A stretch of DNA of 64,000 nt from Gonatopus flavifemur (taxonomy: Eukaryota; Arthropoda; Insecta; Hymenoptera; Dryinidae), in the NCBI GenBank assembly GCA_018340375.1, contig JAFFJZ010000002.1, positions 16,944,001-17,008,000 on the forward strand, written 5' to 3'. The notes beneath the pieces were generated by a model. It saw only the letters and a program-made list of their open reading frames with translations. It was not told the DNA's origin and made no database searches. The position numbers and the translations under genes are program-made. Below, piece by piece: positions 1-11,584 of the stretch (within the stretch, counting starts at the first letter, position 1; each line of letters begins with the position of its first letter).

Positions 1-1526
1 AGATTGTATAGAATTATCCAATCTGTCAGAACTTTGGAATTATTAGAAAAAATCGTTTCATTTTCATCGAAACACACTGTCTACAATCATGTTCACAACG
101 TTTGCATGAAAACGCAAGAAAATGTAGTCTAATAGTAAAGTGATTGACTAGTAAAACTTGTTTAATGTGGTATCAAAATGAATAAAGATCTCAATAGTTC
201 AGTAAAGTGTGCTGTCCCTTCCGAAAGCTTTTGATAGCGAACACTTTGGTAACTCGTAAACTTCAGGCATTCGATCCGCGATTCTGTTAAGAGGACTCAA
301 TAAAATTGGGTATTCGTTGAACCCTGACCAGAATTCCTAGACAGATGGAATACCCTCAGTTAACACTTGTGTTTAATTGCTTTCCTTGCGATTTACTCCA
401 AAAGAATGAAGGGAATTCATGTGAAGAACACAGTGTTTTTTCAAATTGAATCATCGACACACACGAGTTACCGTTAGAAACGTTTTCTTGGCTCAATCTA
501 GGATCCATTTAGGAATTCTCTAAAAGAAGACTTTCGTAGAGTAAATTAAAAATCTTGTGGAAGTTTTCGTATAAATTATATACAGTTTGTACACGAAAAA
601 ACTAAATGGGCCAACGTTTGGCAAGTTGAATGTAAATTTGGGGAAAAAGAGTGAATATTACGAAGGTGAATGCTTGAAATGAGTGGCTTTTTTCATCACT
701 CTTCATAGCGAGATTAACTTTCAGTATAATACAATTAATTTTCATCATACAATTACCGAGCTGAGACTTTCACGTTCTTAATATTCATCGATAGAACTGT
801 TTTCTCCTTAAATTGACAATCATATACGTTTCATATGAAATCATGTACGACGAATTGTATAAACAATTTCATACCTATTACACTTTTATTGGATTAGAAT
901 CATAATTACTCGAATTCTTGATGATTGAATTGAACTCTCGTTTCATGTCCGTGAACTCAAATTTTCATTCATTCGGAATGATTATTCCCATTCGAGTACA
1001 CGCTCTTATTCCCTCGAGTGCGAAAAATATGAATTCAAAGACAATAATAAGAATATTTTTCAGCACATTCGTGTGAAGTTACCGTAGTAAGCGTTGGAAA
1101 CTCGCATATAGATAATAGTTACGACGTTGATTCGAACTTGCAGGTATTAGTCATAGGAATTCAACCGCGATGTTGCGAAAATAGCTTCCTGACATATCAA
1201 TCTATATTACGTTATCATCATTTGATTGACCAAGGACACGATTACGATGAATTGAATCATCGATAAAGTAATTTTCATTTTAAAGACGATTGAGTCAAAT
1301 TTCTTACTGGGTCATGAGGAGCACTCACGATGCAACGCGTTTTAGGAAGTAATTGAGCAATTTTGAAGAAAAGCATAACAAGAACAGACTGTATAATATT
1401 ATCTGTGTTATTATTCTTGGAACTGAAACAAATGGCTAAATAAGATTATAAGATTTGTCTAACGCGTACAGATGAAATGAGATACACAAGCTAGACTGTA
1501 ATATAATTATAGTCTTCTGATTCTAT
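1..1526. other. Unique AT-rich sequence, no gene seen
   Basis: I see no recognisable coding region, RNA gene or clear element here. The sequence is AT-rich with scattered ATTCATT/AATGAAT-type words but no bounded repeat. It is probably intergenic or intronic. Confidence 0.5.
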
Positions 1527-1559
1527 ATGAATAGGCAAACAAAGCGGAAATTGAGTTCT

Positions 1560-1920
1560 TTATGTGTGGAGAAGAGAGAAAGACCAAGTACATGTGCGTC
1601 TCCCCCCTACAAGCATTGGATTCTCAACACATTGAGCTCTTCCTCGCATGAGGGAACCCTGGACATATTTTCCCCACCAACGGAGCTCGATACTCCCCTC
1701 TTGGCACTCCCCACTACGTCATCATACTCGACACAAATCCCCTACCACACGGAAAAGAACGTTGCTGGTGAACGGGTGATTGGGTCACGCACCCCGTGCC
1801 GTGAACCGTCTCTACGTGCCCTAGGACGTTCATGGCCGTGTATATACACGGAATCCCCCATTGTTTCCCGTTCAGCCAAATCCATTGTCGATCGTAACGC
1901 TGATGTTATTCTTATTTTAG
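1560..1920. other. GC-richer island with an open frame, no known domain
   Basis: This stretch is clearly richer in G+C than its surroundings, and a 159-codon frame on the + strand (1527-2006) runs through it. The translation has no recognisable domain, signal peptide or repeat, and a 60-codon frame also exists on the opposite strand, so chance openness in a GC-rich island is the simplest reading. It could be a 5' exon or promoter-proximal DNA of an unseen gene. Confidence 0.25.
1838..1876 (+). promoter_or_regulatory. Possible core promoter (TATA plus initiator-like)
   Basis: A TATATA core at 1841 is followed about 33 bases later by a TTCAG initiator-like pentamer (A at 1874), close to the usual insect spacing. 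It lies inside the GC-richer island. No downstream exon could be confirmed, so this is a weak positional inference. Confidence 0.18.
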
Positions 1921-2274
1921 TCATGTTGAAGTCAGACTTTCTTTCGCATGCCTGTCGCAGGCTCTGCGTTTATGCGTACACATATTTCAGATTTATCTCA
2001 TTTTAAAACGACCCTGTTTCCCATGTTTTTTATTCGTCGAAATACTTTATGCGTTGAAGAAAAAGAACATGCGGATGAAATTGTGAGGGCAACGTGTTTG
2101 AGTCACCATGATAAACCGTTATAATTCCTAAACGATAAAACCTATAAACAATTGGAAAATGATTGTTTATTTTTCGGGAGGTCAGATAATTCATCACCCC
2201 ACATAAAGCGGAAAGATTATTGCGATTAATCAAACGAGAACTTCTTTTGATTTACCATAGTGTTCGAGTTAAAA

Positions 2275-2300
2275 TGTGTGTGTGTGTGTTTGCGTGTGTA
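2275..2300. repeat. (TG)n microsatellite
   Basis: Run of TG dinucleotides with two interruptions. Confidence 0.9.
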
Positions 2301-2440
2301 TATGAAAACAGCGTAAAGAATTTCATCCACGCAATCAGTCGAGATAGGCGTTTCATGAGTAATCGATAAATTATCTGTTTGCGAGAACTTTTGACTTATT
2401 ATTTTCCACAGATTAACTTGGCTTATCTCTTTAACAAATG

Positions 2441-2460
2441 ATATATACATATATATATAA
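2441..2460. repeat. (AT)n microsatellite
   Basis: Short AT dinucleotide run with one C interruption. Confidence 0.85.
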
Positions 2461-2942
2461 TACAATGCAATCGATCGAGTCATTTCTGAGGTTCAAAAGC
2501 CTCCGTTTTAATAGATTCGGTGAGATTACGAAATGAAACAATCTACATCTGCATCATTTATACTCGATATATTTGTATATTTGATATTATACCTCAACAA
2601 ATTTTTCGCAATCGTATCGATGAAATTTCAAAAGCACGAGATATTGTCAAGTTCGACGATCGTTCATCTTGGGAAAAGTCCTTTGAAAATCCTCACTTGA
2701 ATTCTATTGTTAGAATTTCATACTCACAAATATTTTCTAGTTCGTCCGTTGATTTCAGACCAATGTACAATGGCACTTGATCGTGCTTGTATCAACTAAC
2801 ATGTGAAAGAGTAGTCCCTGGCTGGTGTCTCACTGGCGCAGCATGAAAATAGCCAAGCGTACTTGGAATATCATACGGCCTACGCGCTAAGCATGCTAAA
2901 GCGCGATCTGATATGTGTATACGTAGATACGCGTGTATATGG

Positions 2943-2958
2943 ATATATATATATATAT
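2943..2958. repeat. (AT)n microsatellite
   Basis: Eight uninterrupted AT dinucleotides. Confidence 0.9.
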
Positions 2959-3293
2959 TCGTTTGATGGATCTACATGTGTATGAGAAAGCAAAAAAAGT
3001 GTGAAGCAAAAACTAGCATTACTCATTCATTGTCAGTTTTTCTAGCGTCGCAATAGGAATTGCTCATTTAATTCCCTTTTATTCAAATGCATAAAGTTGC
3101 GATTAACAATTATGATTCACAGTCATAATATCCAATGTGCAAAACATTTCAAACGGGAGAGAAGAGTATGTCACTGGTAATCATTTGTTTCCTTCTTTCA
3201 TCAAGAAATTCTCAATGAAATTCGTGGACATTCAATTCTGTGCCTGGAAATCGATAAGAGAACAGTTTCGAATCCGGAATTGTAGATATTCAG

Positions 3294-3436
3294 ACGGCTA
3301 GAAAATTTTGCTGAATTAGCAAATATCTTGCTAAAATAGCAATATTTTTGCTGTGTAACAGCAACCGTTTTGCTAATTTGACAAAGCAGATTTTTTGGAA
3401 TCACTTTTTCAACAAGAATTTTTCTTTGCGTGTGAA
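3294..3436. mobile_element. Palindromic-word element, TTGCT/AGCAA word (right end only)
   Basis: Several TTGCT and AGCAA words alternate in opposite orientation between about 3308 and 3392. The right side closes with a TTTCTTTGCGTG end that resembles the CnGTG termini of other elements in the window. No matching left terminus was found, so the left boundary is approximate. The word is shared with the element at 29687-30010, which has both ends. Confidence 0.4.
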
Positions 3437-3554
3437 AATGAAATACTCTGTGCGATGGTGTTTTTGGAAACAATGATTTGTTAGCTGAAATGTCAATGAG
3501 CTACGATGACTAACGAAAGATCCATCAAATGATAGATCATTTTGAAAACTGGAA

Positions 3555-3678
3555 TAGAGATGCACGATATTTTTTATAGAAACTTCGTCGATTTTATATG
3601 GAATTTTATAAAATATCGATAAAAACTTCATCAACATTGTATATAAAATATCGATATCGTGAAATATCGTGCACTGCA
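3555..3678. mobile_element. Small hAT-like inverted-repeat element
   Basis: The left side reads TAGAGATGCACGATATTT and the right side reads AAATATCGTGCACTGCA, which is close to its reverse complement. The GATGCACGATA terminus resembles hAT-type MITE ends. The interior contains two forms of TATCGATA. No clear 8 bp duplication was found, so the superfamily assignment is inference. A similar left end occurs at about 14182. Confidence 0.5.
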
Positions 3679-3876
3679 AGCGTTTGATATATATCATGAA
3701 AATATCTGTTGTTGTAATTAACATTGAAACTGAAAGCGTCAATTTTCGAAAGGAGTAATGACCGGTAAAAAGGAATCAGGATATCCAACGAACAATTAAA
3801 ATTCCTGGAGAAACAACAGGATGTTATCAAGAGTCTACTAAATCGAGCTGAAGCTAACACTCACAAGAGTAGAAGA

Positions 3877-3928
3877 ATTTTCAAAATTATATATAATTTA
3901 TATATAAATTATATATAATTTTGAAAAT
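3877..3928. repeat. Perfect 52 bp palindrome
   Basis: Two 24-base arms are exact reverse complements around a TATA centre. Each arm carries a TTTTCAAAATTATATA motif. Looser copies of the same word occur near 10955, 12901, 30110 and 55170, so this is probably the core of an AT-rich palindromic repeat family. Confidence 0.85.
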
Positions 3929-4748
3929 TATTTCACTTGGATAAAAATGAGTGGCTGATCGATATAACTTGGGATGAAATTGTTTCATCAGATACTTGAG
4001 TAGCTAAACTGCATAGTCGGAAGCCACTCAATCGATTTCTAGTATGAAAAATATGTGAATCTAGTTGAATCAAAATTCCACTTCTATTGTCCATCACATG
4101 GGCTTCGATAATCACAATGAAAATTATAGAATCAATATAATCGAATCTTCGAAATGAAACAATGCGCTTTTGTTAGTCAGAACTTTCATGCGGAAAATTC
4201 AATACATTTTAATAGAATTGTTTATTGATGCTATTCATAGAAAGTTTATGGATTCTTATGAGAAATGGAGAACATAGATTGTGAAAGGGCTTTATTAGAA
4301 TATATATTAATCCAAAATTGGACTCGAGAATTTGGAATTCCGATGAAAACATATATAAAATCCAACATTAGATTTTTTAGTATTCACTTCGAACAATCCA
4401 ACTTGATACATATTTTTCAACTTCTTATAAAATAATTGTTCATTCAATCCTGTTCTTATCAAAATATCCGATGTGTTTTTTTTAGAGAGAGTTGAGTGTG
4501 CGTGTTTTATCCAGGCGTTTTCGGGTTGTTTCGAGTTTTCAAATTCCATACAAAGCTTCTTATCATTCGAATTTCGTTTGAATTCTACTGTACCTTCGTT
4601 GAAAACTCTGGGAATTGTTTCCTTTCATGATCACTGTTCTTCTATCCCTTTTTGCAAACAACCCTGAATAAATAAATTTCAAACAATACGAAGCCTTTGA
4701 ATCTTTGTAATTCATTGAAAGATTGTCTACATTTTGATTCCATGGGTC
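3929..4748. other. Unique AT-rich sequence, no gene seen
   Basis: Nothing supported here. Short opposite-strand frames exist but have no recognisable features. Confidence 0.5.
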
Positions 4749-5343
4749 GGCAAGCAGCCGCCACTTCTGATACTTTTAGATCAGGCTGTACCCTGCTCTC
4801 TAAAATTTTGAGAGTGAGATTTCACTCTTCAGCCAGCCCAAAGTGAGCCTGTCGAATTTTCGAGTGAAACTCCCACTCTTTTAGAGTGATATTCTAAGGT
4901 TTGAGGTTGGAAATTCACAACCACTTCAACGCTAGAGTGAATTTTTTACAGTGGAGTGAAACGTGCGATTTTTCACTTTTTCAGATTTAGAGAGTGCTCT
5001 CTAAAATTTTTAGAATGAGATTTCACTCTTCAGCCAGCCCAAAGGGAGCCTGTCGAAATTTTGAGTGAAATTCCCACTCGTTTAGAGGTTAGAAACTCAC
5101 AGCCACTCGAATTCTAGAGTCAATTTTTCACTCCAAAAGAGTGGAGGTTTACTCGTAGCGGACTGGCTCACTTCTGAGACTTAGTGGAGTGACACACGTG
5201 ATCTTGCACTCTTTCAGATTCAGTGAGTGTGAGCATTTAAAGGAAAAACTAAACGAAATGACCAGATTCACGTTGTTGAACTCTACCAGGGACATGTCTC
5301 TCTGCAGTCCCTTTCAAATTTCTCAAAGTGGCGGCTGCTTGCC
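4749..5343. mobile_element. Foldback element with 18 bp terminal inverted repeats and AGAGTG interior
   Basis: The ends are an exact 18 bp inverted repeat, GGCAAGCAGCCGCCACTT at 4749-4766 and its reverse complement at 5326-5343. The interior is a tandem duplication of roughly 200 bp: one copy starts near 4796 and the other near 4994, and both contain CAGCCAGCCCAAAG. It is built from AGAGTG/CACTCT words in both orientations. A CCCTG at 4791 and CAGGG at 5287-5291 may mark a second, inner element of the CCC...GGG class, but their 2 bp flanks do not match. No clear duplication was seen outside the 18 bp ends. Confidence 0.75.
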
Positions 5344-5440
5344 ACCCTATTTCGATTCCTTGTCATTCTTAAATAATATAAAAACAACCCATTGTATGTT
5401 CCAACACTTGAATATAGTATTATGCTGTGGATAATATGTA

Positions 5441-5517
5441 CACTGCAAAAATTATGATGAATTTTTCCTCACTCCAATGGTAAATTCATTCCTTAGTCGT
5501 CAAGGAACTATGCAGTG
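5441..5517. mobile_element. Mini CACTG...CAGTG element
   Basis: A 77 bp segment is bounded by CACTGCAAAAA and ATGCAGTG, with ATGAATTTTT and AAATTCAT words inside. TA precedes the left end but TT follows the right end, so the duplication is not supported. It may be a small deletion derivative. Confidence 0.3.
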
Positions 5518-5540
5518 TTCCCACACGAGTAGAAGAAATC

Positions 5541-5830
5541 TCCACTAACTAAAATCAAAAATCCGTCTTCATCCCTTTTTTTAGGAAAAACAAATCCCTA
5601 AACATTCCCTTTTTTGAGAAATCAATGTCTTTTCAAAGATACATTCTGAATATCGAATTTTAGTCCAGGTTTTGTATTTCCATAAAAAAATTGTTCTTCC
5701 TTAAAAATCCCACAAAAGGTCCAAAAATCCCTAAAGTGGAAACATGTGTTTCAATCAAAAATAGAGGATTTTTCTCTCACTTTTAGGAACTTCTTCCTTT
5801 TTTGAGTATTGAATTTTAAAAAAAACTGAT
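5541..5830. repeat. Iterated-word region (AAATCCCT / TTTTTAGG)
   Basis: Words such as AATCCCTAAA, CCCTTTTTT and AAATCCC recur in both orientations through this stretch. No bounded termini could be assigned. It resembles the interiors of the bounded palindromic-word elements elsewhere in the window. Confidence 0.35.
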
Positions 5831-6357
5831 GTGAAGTTTCACGAAATCACGGTGGAAATTCTTTCATCTATGTTTTGAGAAAAACTTCGCAATTATTGTT
5901 TAGAACGTATTCGAGGTTAGAATACATTTATTCTCATCTCCGCTAATGCGTCATGAATTGATTAATAATTTATTGCATCAAAATAAAATGACGCAATCTT
6001 CGAGTATCAATTATTAAAAATACCATACAAGTACTTGTAACAAGATGTGGTGTGTTTATATACATTAAAAAATATTTGGACGTCTTCCACAGACGAGGGT
6101 GGAAAAATTCCTACTCTCGAGTCACTGTTTCACGCTTTGGATATTATGTCATAGTTTGTTGATAACAAACAAAGGAAAGTATGATAACTCATAAATCGTT
6201 TCGAAATATATTCAATCCTGAGCACAATTTCGGATATCATTCCACGCTAAAATCAGGAGCAATTTTGCTGTGGTTTTCATGAATATTTATAAAAACTAAA
6301 CAAAACAACTTATACAGTCTTTCTTTCATAGAAATTTGTTAGTAATCGACATTCCTT
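5831..6357. other. No feature seen
   Basis: AT-rich sequence without a supported gene or bounded repeat. Confidence 0.5.
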
Positions 6358-6578
6358 CACTGAGAAAAAAGATTTGTTGACTCAAATAAGATTCGTTTGC
6401 AGTAAATAAATCGTATAGTTGGATACGGCCGAAGAAAAATTTATTGTGAAGATGATGATTCGATAAATCTAAATTTGAGAAGAAGTCATATTCATTCAAA
6501 TCAATTGAAACGAATGAATCTTTCAAAAATGTTCAACCAAATTCATTGATTTGTCAGGAGAAAACCTTTTTCTCAGTG
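6358..6578. mobile_element. CACTG...CAGTG palindromic-word element, TSD TT
   Basis: The left terminus is CACTGAGAAAAAAG and the right is CTTTTTCTCAGTG, an inverted repeat. Both ends are flanked by TT, giving a 2 bp duplication that is not TA. The interior carries GAATGA/TCATTC and AAATTTAT words in both orientations. At 221 bp it has no coding capacity and must depend on a transposase made elsewhere. Confidence 0.65.
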
Positions 6579-7129
6579 TTGATGGAAAACTCACAAACTC
6601 GACCATTCATTTTGAGGGTTGAAATTAGTAGACCTTCTCAGTTTGTTTCACCTTCGTAAAGAATCTTTTAAAATTCGTCGACCCTCGAAAAATGATTAAC
6701 AAGAAGAAAATGTCCATACAATTTTTGGACCAACCCTGATGTGTGTATGTATTTCTTAGTCTACTTCTATCCGACGTTTTTTATCAAAAGAAAGATCGCG
6801 CTTCGAGTCGAAGGAAGTACAAGAGTGTCCTCGATGAGACACGTATTTCTCAAAAACGGAATACGTACACGTAAGATGTAGCTGAACCGTTTGTGTATTT
6901 GACATCATCGTTTCCAAGGGAACGATGAAACGTGGAATTCGTATATCAAAGGAAAACAAGCAGCTTATTTTTTAACGTACCGCTTTGAGATATTTAACTT
7001 ATACGACTGGAAGATTTTGTGTACTCGCTATGAATATTGCTTGCGATGTACAGTATATACTTGACGGGTAAAAGAGAAAGAAGGTACAAAACGAGCGAGA
7101 TCACAATGTTGTCGCGTCTTTATCGTCCC
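6579..7129. other. No feature seen
   Basis: Ordinary AT-rich sequence; short frames only. Confidence 0.45.
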
Positions 7130-7718
7130 GGTATATGATATTAGAAAGAACATGTGTATATTGCCACATATATCCGTATATACACCCAAACACTTTTATA
7201 TGCATTCGGAGGGACAGTTGGGAGAAGAGGTGGAGTTGGCTCATGGTTCACCTGTCGTCATGGCAACGCTGCTTCGCCGCTCACTTGTTACTCCATCGGC
7301 ATAGCTTGGCCCTCGATCTCGGTCCTCTTGCAGCCTCCGCGGGAATACAAACGCGACTCACGATCCATTGCAGGGGAGAGACACTGGGTGAGGAAAGATA
7401 CGAGATACACCTTCGCTTGCTTTCTCGTATATTTTAATCCACCAACACAATGTATACGTGTACGTTGGAAGAAAGAAAGGATAAGCCCTTTTCTAAACTC
7501 CCACAATCACACTTATGTACCGATCTCAGATTTTTTTATGCAATCCGCACACGTTAATGTGACTGCACTATTGAAACTTCCACGCCCCAATATACATCAT
7601 CAACGTGTAGATACGAGAAACATTTTAGATCCTGAAAATTCAATTTCGGCACAAGAGATTTTGTCGATCTTCACACGAAACCATCTGAACTTTCCGAACA
7701 CGGGATTTATTCACAACG
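7130..7718 (+). other. GC-richer segment, possible 5' leader
   Basis: From about 7200 to 7400 the sequence is GC-richer and CpG-containing, and frames of 100 and 195 codons overlap on the + strand with a 72-codon frame opposite. None has a recognisable domain. The segment lies directly upstream of the candidate initiating exon at 7719, so a 5' untranslated leader is one possible reading. Confidence 0.2.
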
Positions 7719-7781
7719 ATGATGGATTTTGTTGCAGATGAGCAGATGGGAACCGCACTTAAAAAGCTTTTTAATGAAGAA
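7719..7781 (+). CDS. Candidate initiating coding exon (21 codons), function unknown
   Basis: Two adjacent ATG codons open a frame starting MMDFVADEQMGTALKKLFNE, whose composition looks protein-like. The 21st codon ends exactly at a GAA|GTAGGT junction that resembles a splice donor, in phase 0. Unspliced, the frame stops after 29 codons at 7808. The context before the ATG pair (CACAACG) is acceptable for insect initiation. No downstream exon was recognised and I do not recognise the protein. It could equally be a chance short frame. Confidence 0.25.
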
Positions 7782-7901
7782 GTAGGTTTGAGATTTTCAC
7801 CCCCGTAGTACGTAATGCATCGAACAATAATGCGCTGATGGAAATGATTTGCCCAACGTTATATCACAGAAAAAGCACCGTTATCAAATGCTTTGTTATC
7901 G

Positions 7902-7928
7902 ATCATCATCATCATCATCGTCATCATC
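7902..7928. repeat. (ATC)n microsatellite
   Basis: About nine ATC units with one G substitution. It accounts for the serine run in a 182-codon frame at 7849-8397 that has no other recognisable feature. Confidence 0.9.
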
Positions 7929-8543
7929 CGAACCACTGAAATTATTAGACTTTTTGTTTTCCCTTAATTTTCATCAGTCTTACTTTTGTTTCCTCAATGC
8001 TCACCCACTCAACACAGAGAGAAAAGAAGAGAAGGACATATCATATAGTTTAATATCACAGAAGGAAGAAGTTTTCTTGTTATTTTTTGAATTTTTATTG
8101 GAAGAAAGATTCGATTTGCATCTCCGTCGCTCGAAAATACCTTTCTATTCGAATCGCTTTCAAGATAATCGAATGTTCGTCGTTGGAATCATGCCTGCGG
8201 TTTGTGAATCTTGTCATTTACATTCGCACAATACACACTTGTATTCAGGTGAACTTTTGTTTGAATTAACAGACGATAAACTTGATTTCCTTTTTCATTC
8301 ACGAATGAGAACATCAATGTATATCTTGTTATGTAAATTAGCGGTGATAGGCGTAGTAACGATACCCCTGGTGGTTAACGATTATCATTGGATTTAGAGG
8401 AATGTATACAAATCATTTTATACATTCGGAGAAACTAGTAATCTGGCTGAGGTCGCGTTGTTGATAGACACGCAGGGATTCCACGCACTGGGAGAATTCT
8501 TCTCAGCCCCACCAAGCAACACGAACGATACTGACATCACTTA

Positions 8544-8594
8544 CACCACTACCGCTGTTACTACTTCTCGTATTACTACTCCTACTACTACTAG
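8544..8594. repeat. Degenerate (ACT)n repeat
   Basis: ACT and ACY trinucleotides recur with substitutions through about 50 bases. Confidence 0.75.
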
Positions 8595-8599
8595 TATCG

Positions 8600-9720
8600 T
8601 GAGTACTGAATCCACAGATCGCACTTATATCAATGACGCACATCCACACACACGCGCACTACACGGTACTTCTGCGTATTGTATCGATGAACGTACTACA
8701 CTGGTGAGCAAAAGCCTCTTCCGAAACGAATTCTCTCTTTCTAGTTGCCGTTCTGCGACTCTTGTCTTGTCTGATGACGTCATTGGCGCCTAATCGAGAC
8801 TCCTTACTTCGCGCATCTTCATATCAATGTACATACACGATCCACTCGCACTCGTAGACTTTTTCTTTCCACGGATATCGTTGTTCTTGGAACTACCCTT
8901 CCTTTTTATACCGGTGACGATGACACAAATCCGATAACATTTGATCATTCAGCGAAGGGGATTCCCTCTTCCGTTTATCATCGCGTTAACATCCACGATA
9001 TCGATCACTTGAAATAACGTGCGGCCAAATTCGAATAGGGATGAAGGAAACAAGAAAATCCTCGACACTACTTTTCCGTTGGTTTTCCCCGAAAAAAACG
9101 GCGGCACGTTGCCTCCTCGCGTTCGATGTTGTTATTGTTGCGTAACTGTTGCGGCTGCTGCTGCCCGGTTGACTTCTGGTACTAATGAAAAGACGATGCG
9201 AAACGCGCGCCAGCAGAAAGGTTGTAACTCTTCTGTTTGTTAGAGACGGAATCGGTTGTACGTGTGCGTCCGCGTGCGTGTGAATACATATGTGTTTGTA
9301 TCGGAGAGCAGCAACAGTGGATGAGTAACAGGCAGGCAAGAATAATAATAGTAAAAAAAAAGGAAAAAGAAAATAAGAATGACGTCGTCAAAAGCAAGCA
9401 GGCAAACCAGCAGGCAGCGTGCGAGCGGTGCGCCGTCTGGCGTGACTGGCGACAGTCTACTGCCTTCCGAGAACCACGAGGTGATTCCGTGTATCGAACG
9501 CGTACTCTGCCTCCCAGTCGCCACTGAAGGGATACGGATAATGGCAAAGTGGTGCGCCTGGTGGCAATGTTACTAGTGGTGGGGCAAGAGAGTAGAACCA
9601 ACGCCGAGCGGTACTCTTGAGAGCGTTGAGTGACGGCAGAGGGGTCAGGGAAGAAAACTTCAGAGACTTCGTAAGCCGAATGGTAGAACCCGAGAAAGCC
9701 CGAGCAAGTTATGAAGCACC
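8600..9720. other. GC- and CpG-richer island, possible regulatory or 5' exon DNA
   Basis: This is one of the most GC-rich stretches in the window, with CpG dinucleotides, CAG-rich segments near 9400 and overlapping chance frames on both strands. The frames at 9019-9601 are open in several phases at once, which argues against a coding exon. A GTAAGC donor-like site occurs at about 9670. A promoter or untranslated first exon is possible but not shown. Confidence 0.25.
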
Positions 9721-11060
9721 CGATGGTTATTGCGGATCCTAAGGAACCAACTCCAACTAACGTCTTATATTTCTATCTCTATACTTTCACGTCAGACTCT
9801 TCTTTTACGCGTCATATTGGAAGACGATAATGAGGGTTTTAACCGTGGCCTTGCCTCGCGAGCAGTTGTAACCAGACTGCCGATGAAAGATGAAAATTTC
9901 CCTCTGGGAATGATCGCTTGTCCCCTTTTGTTTGCTCACTTGGCGCGTCAGGTGGTTAGTTTTTCTTGCAAAACGCGAACCCGCTTTCCCGATGTCATTA
10001 TTATTAATTCCATATCGTCGTGATTACTTTACTGACGAACGTGATGTACGTTTTGCCAGGATCCAAGTCATAGAAGTAGAAATCATCGGAAACGTGACCA
10101 GGACGACAATCAATTTTTCAATTCAACTGTGTAGTTTACTTTTGAGAACACCGAACTCTCCCTTGATACTCCCTTATGGGATGCTTCTTCGCTTTGTTTC
10201 CATTGTTTAATCATCACCTGAGTCGATGAGTAGAAAATTCGAAACGAACTTTTCTAAAATAAGTGATATAGTTTTACTAAAACAGCAACATGCGGCAGAA
10301 AATGAACTTCGCTAACCCGGTGAACTCTGTTGAAGATATCTATGTAGAGTTTTCGTAAACAACTTTCCCTCAGGAACCATTGGTATTCTCCCTCAGAAAC
10401 CATGCGCTTCGGATTTCATATGTGGAGTTCGTGACACTGTGTGAACGTATGAATCTATCCCCATAATCTTCATGCTGATATGTACCAGAGGAAAAAGAAG
10501 GACCTGAAGACGTGTTTCATGGTTTTTATTGAGCGGATTGTTTTGTGGAATCTCTTTAAACGTTATGGTATCTAAATTTCATCAAATTTGGACACGCCTC
10601 CTCCAAGTCTTCTCTTGTCTTTGTGTTCAATTTCCGAAACACAAAAGAACAGTAAACTTGCTTGAGTTCAGTAGCAGTTTTTCTGTATTCTTTTGAGTTA
10701 CAACTCGACCTAATGATAATTTTTGTGGACTAAACTGCTATGTGTTTCAACAAAAGATTTATAAAGAAGAATGTCGGGAGCATTTCCACAACATCGATGA
10801 TCACTTTTGAAAACAGAGACAAAAGTTTCGAAATTTAAATGGGTTCTGAGGGGATGAAAGATTCCCAAACATGTCCAGTTTCACATGTTATACTATATAT
10901 TTTATATACAGTTTCTGTATAAAATGTATAAAAATGTATATATAAACTCTTTGAATTATATACAAATTGTATATAATTTGAAAAGGAATTTCACCCCAAG
11001 TGATTTTTGTAAGCTTTTATATAATTCAAAAGTATTTATAATATACTTCAATGTAAATTA
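9721..11060. other. No gene seen; AT-rich palindromic words near 10890-11040
   Basis: Mostly unremarkable sequence. Between about 10890 and 11040 TATACA/TGTATA and AATTATATACAAATT words alternate in both orientations, similar to the AT-rich word family at 3877 and 14010, but without clear ends. Confidence 0.4.
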
Positions 11061-11324
11061 CACACCGAGAAAAATGAAATGTGAAAATAACCTCTATTTC
11101 GTATATTTTTCACCCGTCAAATAATGAAAACTGAAGCCAGCCTTTCAAAAGTGAAAAGTACCTTTTCAATGTTGAATTTCACCGTACATTCTGTTTGATT
11201 CACCAAAAAGATGGCATTTATCACCTAGCTCATGTAATAATAACCACCAAAATAATGTATTTTTCACCGTCAAATACATTACTATATTGAAACATGATTT
11301 CTACAATGCAGATTTTGCTCAGTG
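11061..11324. mobile_element. CACnG-type palindromic-word element, TTTCACC word
   Basis: The left end CACACCGAGAAAAATG follows a TA, and the right end ATTTTGCTCAGTG is a partial reverse complement. GTGAAAA and TTTTCACC words recur inside in both orientations. The right flank is CA rather than TA, so the duplication is imperfect. Confidence 0.5.
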
Positions 11325-11584
11325 CAGCTTCGCACAAGACCCGCGTCAAAGAAAGATAAAATAGTTGCCAATAATTATTCCGATCTCTTGAAATATCAAG
11401 ATGATCAAGATGATTTGAGGGTACAAATGGAATCAATGGAATGGGGTGGAACCTTGAACATTCAAACGAAATTAAGAGAGATATATGTTGGAATATGCAA
11501 CGGGACCTGCACCGAGACTGAGAGAATATCTTCATTATCCTCTGCGATGAAATCGGAATTCCATGTGATTTTGTCACACCTTAA

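Noticed and set aside
1527..2006. 159-codon + strand frame
   Set aside because: Lies in a GC-richer island, has no recognisable domain and is matched by an opposite-strand frame; not called as a gene.
4789..5293. Inner CCCTG...CAGGG element
   Set aside because: Terminal triplets are present but flanking dinucleotides (TA and AC) do not match.
7154..8397. Overlapping frames of 195 and 182 codons
   Set aside because: No recognisable domains; the serine run comes from an ATC microsatellite and several phases are open at once.
9019..9601. Frames of 65-139 codons on both strands
   Set aside because: Openness in many phases is expected of this GC-rich, CAG-rich stretch; no domain is seen.
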